From contig NZ_JABXKF010000123.1 of the NCBI RefSeq assembly GCF_017115165.1, positions 1-64,000 of the forward strand: a stretch of DNA of 64,000 bases, written 5' to 3'. The first letter of the stretch is position 1; each line of letters opens with the position of its first letter. The notes under the pieces are model-generated. The model was given only the letters and a program-made list of their open reading frames with translations. It was not told where the DNA came from and searched no databases. The position numbers and the translations under genes are program-made. Shown one piece after another: positions 59,159 to 64,000 of the stretch. This DNA comes from Nostoc sp. LPT. Lineage in GTDB: Bacteria; Cyanobacteriota; Cyanobacteriia; Cyanobacteriales; Nostocaceae.

Positions 59159-60880
59159 TTATAAATTGCTCGGTATAGTCTTGAACTTCTGTGCAGACCC
59201 CAAAGAATAATCTTCTAATTTAAAATCAGCAAAAGGCTTCTTTTCTAACCTATTCCGTAGCGCCTCGTCAATAATGACACTTGATGATTCTCTTTTAACA
59301 CCAATAAGTATTACACTTGTCTGATATGTAGTTAAATCCTGATTTGCCTGACAATCACTCCGTTGAAATTGACCCAAATTCAATAAGCGATAACTTTTGA
59401 CATTTGGTGTATTAATAAATAAATTTTTAACCAAAAGTTGTACTTGTTTAGAACGTTCTAAAGCCACACGTTCTTGAACTAATCTATCACCTTTACAAGA
59501 AGCTGTGCCGACAGAGATAATCTCATTGGGAGCTTCCATTATCTTCTCTATACCTTCTTGTTCTAAGTTCAACTTTAAAAGGTCAACACTAATAATTTCA
59601 TCATTGTATTTAATTTGAAAGTTACTACCTAAAAGCCATTTATATTTTAGTGATAAAACCACTATATTAAACTCAGCTATCCTTCCCTGACTATCCCTAC
59701 CTTCTTGATAAGAAAAGTAATCGATATTACCTTTTTTTTCTGGATATTGTCTGTAATAAGATGTTTCAGAAAAATCTGATTTCCGCGTTGCTAAAGCCAC
59801 TATACTAAGTAATCCTAATACCACAAATAGAACTGCAAAAAATACCAATAACGGCACTTTTTCCGGCTGCTTATTTGGAGGTAATGAGTTGTGATTAATA
59901 TCTACAGGGAAATGTTCAAGGTTAGAAGATTCTAGTATATTACTATTTGTCGGAGTAGTGTCTGTTAATTGAGTTTCGATTTCTTCTAGGGAATGCAAAA
60001 TTTCTTGAGTACTGGCAGGACGTTTTTCTATATTCAATGCTGTTAGCCAATCAATTAAATTCAATAGTAAGGGTGAAATATGGGTAGCATGATTTTGCCA
60101 GTGCAACAAATTTTGCTGGACATCATACATCTCCAAAGGATGATATCCTGTCAGCAAAAATACAAAAGTGCGTCCCAAAGCAAAGAAATCTGACTGCGGT
60201 ACTGCTTGACCATTCATTTGTTCTGGGGCGCTGTAGCCAGATGACATAAGTGCTGTCATCTTGTCGCCATTGCTTAGTTGGTCTTGGTAGGTTTTATTAA
60301 TTTCACTGGCGGTGCCAAAATCAATCAGTACTAGATTCCCCCAATCCTTCTCAAGAGGGGGTCTAACCATGATATTAGATGGCTTAATATCTCGATGTAG
60401 GTACTGTTTGCTATGTACTACATCTAAAATTTCTATCAACTGTCTTAACCAGTCTATGGCTTGTTCTTGGGATATGGAGCTATTTTGCTGCTGTAGCCAC
60501 TGTTCTAAGTTGTAGCCATCAATTTTTTCCATTGCAATGCAATGTAGCACTAAACCATTTCGGGTTTGATACTGGAAGTAACTATCTTCTTTGGGAATTC
60601 CAGGATGCTTGAATTGTCCCAACACCGTTACTTCTTGCTGAAATAGTTCTACTGCTTTGGCGTCGCCTGATAAATCCTCTTTAAGTATCTTGAGAATTTT
60701 GGAGGTATCTTGCTCGTATGCCTCATAAACTTTACTAAAACCTGTTTTGTCACTTAACAGGCGCGTCACCCGATAACGCCCTAGCAATTCTAGATGGGAA
60801 CCACAACTTTGACAAAAGCGGTTTTGCTGATTATTCGGGTGATTTGGTTTAGGGCAAACAGGGTTGATACAAAGGCTCAT
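59159..60880 (-). CDS. Membrane-bound Ser/Thr protein kinase with zinc-ribbon N-terminus
   Basis: The N-terminus MSLCINPVCPKPNHPNNQQNRFCQSCGSHLEL is a short zinc ribbon typical of cyanobacterial STPKs. The kinase domain follows: KILKEDL, LHRDIKPSNIMV (catalytic loop with Asp), VLIDFGTASE (DFG) and GYSAPEQMNG (APE). One transmembrane helix is near residues 340-362 (VPLLVFFAVLFVVLGLLSIVAL). The extracytoplasmic tail of about 200 residues is unassigned, with ISVGTASCKGDRLVQERVALERSKQV recalling OmpA-like segments. The start at 60880 is chosen; the frame continues upstream for 51 codons, but only through repeat DNA. Ligand and substrates are unknown. Confidence 0.9.
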   Translation of the reverse strand: MSLCINPVCPKPNHPNNQQNRFCQSCGSHLELLGRYRVTRLLSDKTGFSKVYEAYEQDTSKILKILKEDLSGDAKAVELFQQEVTVLGQFKHPGIPKEDSYFQYQTRNGLVLHCIAMEKIDGYNLEQWLQQQNSSISQEQAIDWLRQLIEILDVVHSKQYLHRDIKPSNIMVRPPLEKDWGNLVLIDFGTASEINKTYQDQLSNGDKMTALMSSGYSAPEQMNGQAVPQSDFFALGRTFVFLLTGYHPLEMYDVQQNLLHWQNHATHISPLLLNLIDWLTALNIEKRPASTQEILHSLEEIETQLTDTTPTNSNILESSNLEHFPVDINHNSLPPNKQPEKVPLLVFFAVLFVVLGLLSIVALATRKSDFSETSYYRQYPEKKGNIDYFSYQEGRDSQGRIAEFNIVVLSLKYKWLLGSNFQIKYNDEIISVDLLKLNLEQEGIEKIMEAPNEIISVGTASCKGDRLVQERVALERSKQVQLLVKNLFINTPNVKSYRLLNLGQFQRSDCQANQDLTTYQTSVILIGVKRESSSVIIDEALRNRLEKKPFADFKLEDYSLGSAQKFKTIPSNL

Positions 60881-61116
60881 GACAGGAGAGTAGGGAGTAG
60901 GGAGTGGGGGAGATGAGGGAGTGGAAAAGCAGGGGAGCATACTTCGACTGCGCTCAGTAACCAGGGGAGCAGGGGAGAAGTTGCAGTAAGTTTTTCCCCT
61001 CTGCCCCTTTGCACCTCTGCCTCTTGTGCCCAATGCCCCAATGCCCCATGCCCAATCCCCTTAAACATCGCTCCTATTAATTCTTCTGATGCTGTATGAC
61101 TAATCCCGTCCAATAA
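60881..61116. repeat. Intergenic repeat cluster
   Basis: Runs of GAGTAGGGAGTAGGGAGTGG, AGCAGGGGAG and CCCAATGCCCCAATGCCCCA repeats. No gene; repeat DNA accounts for the apparent N-terminal extension of the kinase frame. Confidence 0.75.
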
Positions 61117-61968
61117 TCATGAGATTTTTGATCTGTGTTCTGCCAAGAAAGCTGCCACAGTTTGGTTAAATGCCTCTGGTTGTGTCAAAAACGGCCAATG
61201 ATTACCGGGCACTTGGCAGATACGTAAGTTTTGAAGATAGGTTTTGTAAGGTTGAATTTGCCAATTTTGGCGGTTCAGTCCTTGTTGTGGTTGGACGAAT
61301 AAGGCAGGAGTGTTAAGGGGAATTGTAAAACCAGGCACTTGCATTACTGCCTCAAAAATTCCGTCGCGGGCGGCTATAGTAAATTTGCTGCCCCAACTCC
61401 CATCGGGTTTTTGTTCTATTCCTGCTTGGAAAACTTGCTCTTGTAAGGAAGTCCATCCTTGATATTGCTTTAATTGCCGTGCTTGTTGTTCGGCTTCTTC
61501 GTGACTAGCAAAGGGGCCCATGCTTTTAAGAAAAGGCAAGAAGCGATATAACATTGGGAAAGTTACCCTGAGAAGACTGGGCATTTTCCAGATAAAAATC
61601 GGATCGACGAGAATTATACTCCGTAAACGCTTTGGGTTTTGTCTTGCCCAGATGGCGGCTAATTTTCCTGTCCACGAGTGACTTACAATATGGGCAAAAG
61701 TCCATCCAAGACTATCCATGAGTGCTTCAAGGTCTGCGATCGCACTCTCAAAGCTATAATCTATCTCTGGTTTACTACTTTGGCCATGTCCGCGCATATC
61801 TGGCGCAACTATGTTGTAATCCGCCGCTAAGTAATCTCCTAAACTAGACCACACCAGAGCATGATCGCCTAAGCCATGTAACAGCAGTAAAGGTTCTTGA
61901 CCTTGATTCCATTCTAAATAAGAAAGTTGGATATCAGGCTTTGATAAAGTTTGACGTACAGGCATCAT
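61117..61968 (-). CDS. Alpha/beta hydrolase
   Basis: The 283-residue product has the alpha/beta-hydrolase fold. The oxyanion-hole strand is LLLLHGLGDHALVW (about residues 27-40), and the segment VAPDMRGHGQSSKPEIDYSF follows. The nucleophile elbow is HIVSHSWTGKLAA (Ser in S-H-S-W-T-G, about residue 97). A late acid is in FVQPQQGLN-type strand DNA, and the catalytic His is probably in VPGNHWPFLTQPEAF (about 256-270). The nucleophile elbow S-W-T-G departs slightly from G-x-S-x-G. The substrate is unknown. The tandem ATG codons at 61963-61968 leave the exact start open by one residue. Confidence 0.88.
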   Translation of the reverse strand: MMPVRQTLSKPDIQLSYLEWNQGQEPLLLLHGLGDHALVWSSLGDYLAADYNIVAPDMRGHGQSSKPEIDYSFESAIADLEALMDSLGWTFAHIVSHSWTGKLAAIWARQNPKRLRSIILVDPIFIWKMPSLLRVTFPMLYRFLPFLKSMGPFASHEEAEQQARQLKQYQGWTSLQEQVFQAGIEQKPDGSWGSKFTIAARDGIFEAVMQVPGFTIPLNTPALFVQPQQGLNRQNWQIQPYKTYLQNLRICQVPGNHWPFLTQPEAFNQTVAAFLAEHRSKIS

Positions 61969-62040
61969 TGCATATCCAGGCTTAGATAGTTTTGCGTTTA
62001 TATGGTAATGCGAAAGAAGATGGGGAGCAGGGGAGAAATC

Positions 62041-62068
62041 AATTCAAAATTCAAAATTCAAAATTCAC
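62041..62068. repeat. Heptanucleotide array AATTCAA
   Basis: Four consecutive heptamers starting at 62041, the last AATTCAC. Confidence 0.9.
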
Positions 62069-62112
62069 GCATTAAAGAACTTCTGCCTTCTGCTTTCTGC
62101 CTCCTCTTTCCC

Positions 62113-62161
62113 AATGACCAATGACCAATGACAAATGACAAATGACCAATGCCCAATGCCC
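62113..62161. repeat. Heptanucleotide array CAATGAC
   Basis: Seven consecutive heptamers: three CAATGAC, two AAATGAC and two CAATGCC, in register. The order shows stepwise spread of variants. It lies in the divergent spacer between the hydrolase and the SagB-like gene. Confidence 0.92.
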
Positions 62162-62243
62162 AATCCTCAATTCAATTGTTACCATTTACCACTTTATGAC
62201 TCTGAGGATTGTACCAATTGACACGAAATAATGAGGCTAATGA

Positions 62244-63821
62244 ATGCCAAGATCAAGAAAAGGATGCCCCAAGGATATTAAAAGTAGTATGCCAGAATTA
62301 CACCAATCGATTGCCCAGCATTATCACGAACGGACTAAATACAACCCTGAGACTCTCGCTTCCAAAAGTCCGCGGTTAGACTGGACTAAACAGCCAGTCC
62401 CCTTCAAAGAGTACAAAATTGGCTCTACTTTTGATCTCAAACCCTATATCCAAGAAAAAGCAGAGGCTTATGCTAATAACCTAGATGCTCAATGGTGGCA
62501 AAGACTTTCACGGCTATTGTTTCGCAGTTATGGATTGACGGCGAAAATGCCTTCTATGGGTAGTGCAGTGTATTTACGCGCTGCTCCCAGTGCAGGCGGA
62601 CTATACCCTGCCGAGGTGTATGTGGTTTCCCGTGGTACGTCGTTATTGCCGCCTGGTCTATATAATTACCAGTGTCGAACTCATTCTCTCATGCATTATT
62701 GGGAAAGTGATGTTTGGCAAACTCTCCAAGCAGCTTGTTTCTGGCATCCTTCTTTAGAAAATACCCAATTAGCAATTATTGTGACTGCGGTTTTTTACCG
62801 TTCTGCGTGGCGCTATGAAGATCGGGCTTACCGTCGGATTTTTCTGGATACGGGACATCTGTTGGGTAATATCGAGTTAGCTGGTGCTGTTACTGATTAT
62901 CGCCCCCATTTAATCGGCGGCTTTGTAGATGAATCGGTCAATGATCTGCTTTATATCGATCCGCAACAAGAAGGTACGATCGCTGTCTTACCTCTGGCAG
63001 ACTTGTTAGAGGTGAATCAAAATTTACCATTAGGATGTACTGCTTTACCTTCCGCTACTGAAACCAGTTATCCTCAAATCCCCGATGGCGAACTACTAAC
63101 ATATTTCCATCGACACACCCAGATCCAATCAGGTGTAACTGGTAATCTTAATCTACCAACTATTAAACAAGAAAAATCTTTGGAGGATAAATACAATTTT
63201 CCTTTCTGTTTAAAAATTCCCACCACCATCGCACCTATAAACTGGGGACAAAAACTATCAGAACTGGAAAGCACTATGTATAAGCGACGCTCTACCCGCG
63301 CTTACAATGGTGATGATTTAAGCTTCGATGAATTGAAAAGTTTACTCGATTTCACTTACCAACCGCAAAATTACATTGACCAAAGCTTAGATATTTCTCC
63401 AGACTACTTCGATCTAAATTTAATCGAAACATTCATTGCTGTTTGCGGAGTCAAAGGACTAGAGGCGGGTTGTTACTATTACGCACCCAAAGCCCAAGAA
63501 TTACGCCAAATTCGGTTTAAAAACTTTCGGCGAGAGTTACATTTTCTCTGTTTAGGACAAGAATTAGGACGGGATGCATCAGCGGTGTTATTTCATACAG
63601 CAGACTTGAAAGCTGCGATCGCACAATATGGCGATCGCGTTTACCGTTACTTGCACATGGATGCCGGTCATTTGGGACAACGCCTGAATTTGGCTGCAAT
63701 GCACCTGAATGTAGGCGTCAGTGGTATCGGTGGATTCTTTGACGATCAAGTAAATGAAGTTTTGGGTATTCCTGCTGATGAAGCTGTTTTATATATCACT
63801 ACATTGGGACGCCCAAGATAA
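62244..63821 (+). CDS. SagB/ThcOx family FMN-dependent oxidoreductase (duplicated nitroreductase fold)
   Basis: The 525-residue product carries two nitroreductase-like halves. The first contains LLFRSYGLTAK, then LRAAPSAGGLYPAEVYVVSRG and TGHLLGNIELAGAV, the SagB pattern. The second starts at TMYKRRSTRAYNGDDLSFDELKSLLDFTY (about residue 345), with HMDAGHLGQRLNLAAMHLNVGVSGIGGFFDDQVNEVLG near the end. SagB/ThcOx enzymes oxidise azolines to azoles in RiPP pathways, but many cyanobacterial homologues are orphans. No YcaO cyclodehydratase or precursor peptide is visible in the window. An internal ATG at 62289 (MPELHQSIAQHYHERTKYNPE) is probably the true start, as the first 15 residues look non-conserved. 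Confidence 0.85.
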   Translation: MPRSRKGCPKDIKSSMPELHQSIAQHYHERTKYNPETLASKSPRLDWTKQPVPFKEYKIGSTFDLKPYIQEKAEAYANNLDAQWWQRLSRLLFRSYGLTAKMPSMGSAVYLRAAPSAGGLYPAEVYVVSRGTSLLPPGLYNYQCRTHSLMHYWESDVWQTLQAACFWHPSLENTQLAIIVTAVFYRSAWRYEDRAYRRIFLDTGHLLGNIELAGAVTDYRPHLIGGFVDESVNDLLYIDPQQEGTIAVLPLADLLEVNQNLPLGCTALPSATETSYPQIPDGELLTYFHRHTQIQSGVTGNLNLPTIKQEKSLEDKYNFPFCLKIPTTIAPINWGQKLSELESTMYKRRSTRAYNGDDLSFDELKSLLDFTYQPQNYIDQSLDISPDYFDLNLIETFIAVCGVKGLEAGCYYYAPKAQELRQIRFKNFRRELHFLCLGQELGRDASAVLFHTADLKAAIAQYGDRVYRYLHMDAGHLGQRLNLAAMHLNVGVSGIGGFFDDQVNEVLGIPADEAVLYITTLGRPR

Positions 63822-64000
63822 AAATAATCCCAGAGGCGCTAAGAATCCAGAGAGTTCCTTTCTATGTACTTTACGTCTCTGTACAAGCTTACGGGGCTAC
63901 AACTTGGGCTAGAATGGAGATCAAATAAGCCTCATCGCCCTTTATCCTTGTTGATAGTACTTGCGCTTGTTAGGACTTAGTGTCAATAATTCGGCAACTA

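Noticed and set aside
60881..61033. 51-residue N-terminal extension of the Ser/Thr kinase
   Set aside because: It is encoded by repeat DNA; the zinc-ribbon start at 60880 is where recognisable sequence begins.

Overview
The window looks like chromosomal DNA of a filamentous, Nostoc-type cyanobacterium. The evidence is the very frequent HIP1 octamer GCGATCGC, the many short tandem heptanucleotide repeats between and even inside genes, cytochrome c6, a CIA30-type SDR of the photosynthetic lineage, and several cyanobacteria-typical families (DUF4058, Uma2, DUF155, GH15/phosphorylase-kinase-like). The organism assignment is an inference. No rRNA, tRNA or CRISPR array was recognised by eye.

Layout. 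0-6.2 kb: the tail of a repeat-containing gene, cobyrinate a,c-diamide synthase, a glutathione S-transferase, transposase and MITE debris, then a tightly coupled operon of a membrane hydroxylase, a hexapeptide acyltransferase and a GH3-family amido synthetase. 6.5-10 kb: a secreted coiled-coil protein, an HCF173-like SDR/CIA30 protein, a GNAT and a DUF155/RMD1 membrane protein. 10-14.6 kb is accessory: a nuclease-like/TPR fusion, a DUF559 nuclease between two copies of the fusion gene's 5' end, a WD40 scar, DUF4058 and an SH3 protein. 14.9-20 kb: a TauD-like oxygenase, a UbiD decarboxylase, Uma2, VOC and DUF4385 genes and a 21-bp minisatellite. 20.3-24.6 kb: a giant CHAT-STAND-TPR protein. 24.7-31.3 kb: aldo/keto reductase, cytochrome c6, stress-type small membrane proteins, and a ferredoxin downstream of tex. 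31.3-37.5 kb: a duplicated small membrane gene, a long AT-rich gap and a four-gene envelope glycan/lipid cassette (two SMR-like half-transporters, an FAD protein, GT2). 37.7-45.4 kb: tldD/tldE, a pentapeptide protein, pyrB, mgtE and a GT4.

46.5-54.8 kb is the most unusual part. Two uncharacterised genes and a very large DEAD/DEAH helicase with a DUF1998-type C-terminus form one minus-strand operon resembling helicase-based anti-phage systems. It lies exactly between a decayed copy and the intact copy of the 5' end of a GH15-like gene. The helicase appears broken by an internal deletion plus frameshift. From 54.8 kb to the end: the GH15-like gene, a GxxExxY gene with a nonsense codon inside a near-perfect inverted repeat, a YkvA protein, a membrane Ser/Thr kinase, an alpha/beta hydrolase and a SagB-like oxidoreductase.

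Themes. Core metabolism (cobalamin, pyrimidine, Mg2+ uptake, electron transfer) is interleaved with accessory or defence-like genes. Repeats shape the locus: two enzymes carry in-frame heptanucleotide insertions, several MITE-like families are present, and on two independent occasions cargo genes sit upstream of a host gene between direct copies of that gene's promoter and first codons. All functions come from reading the translations; no searches were run.
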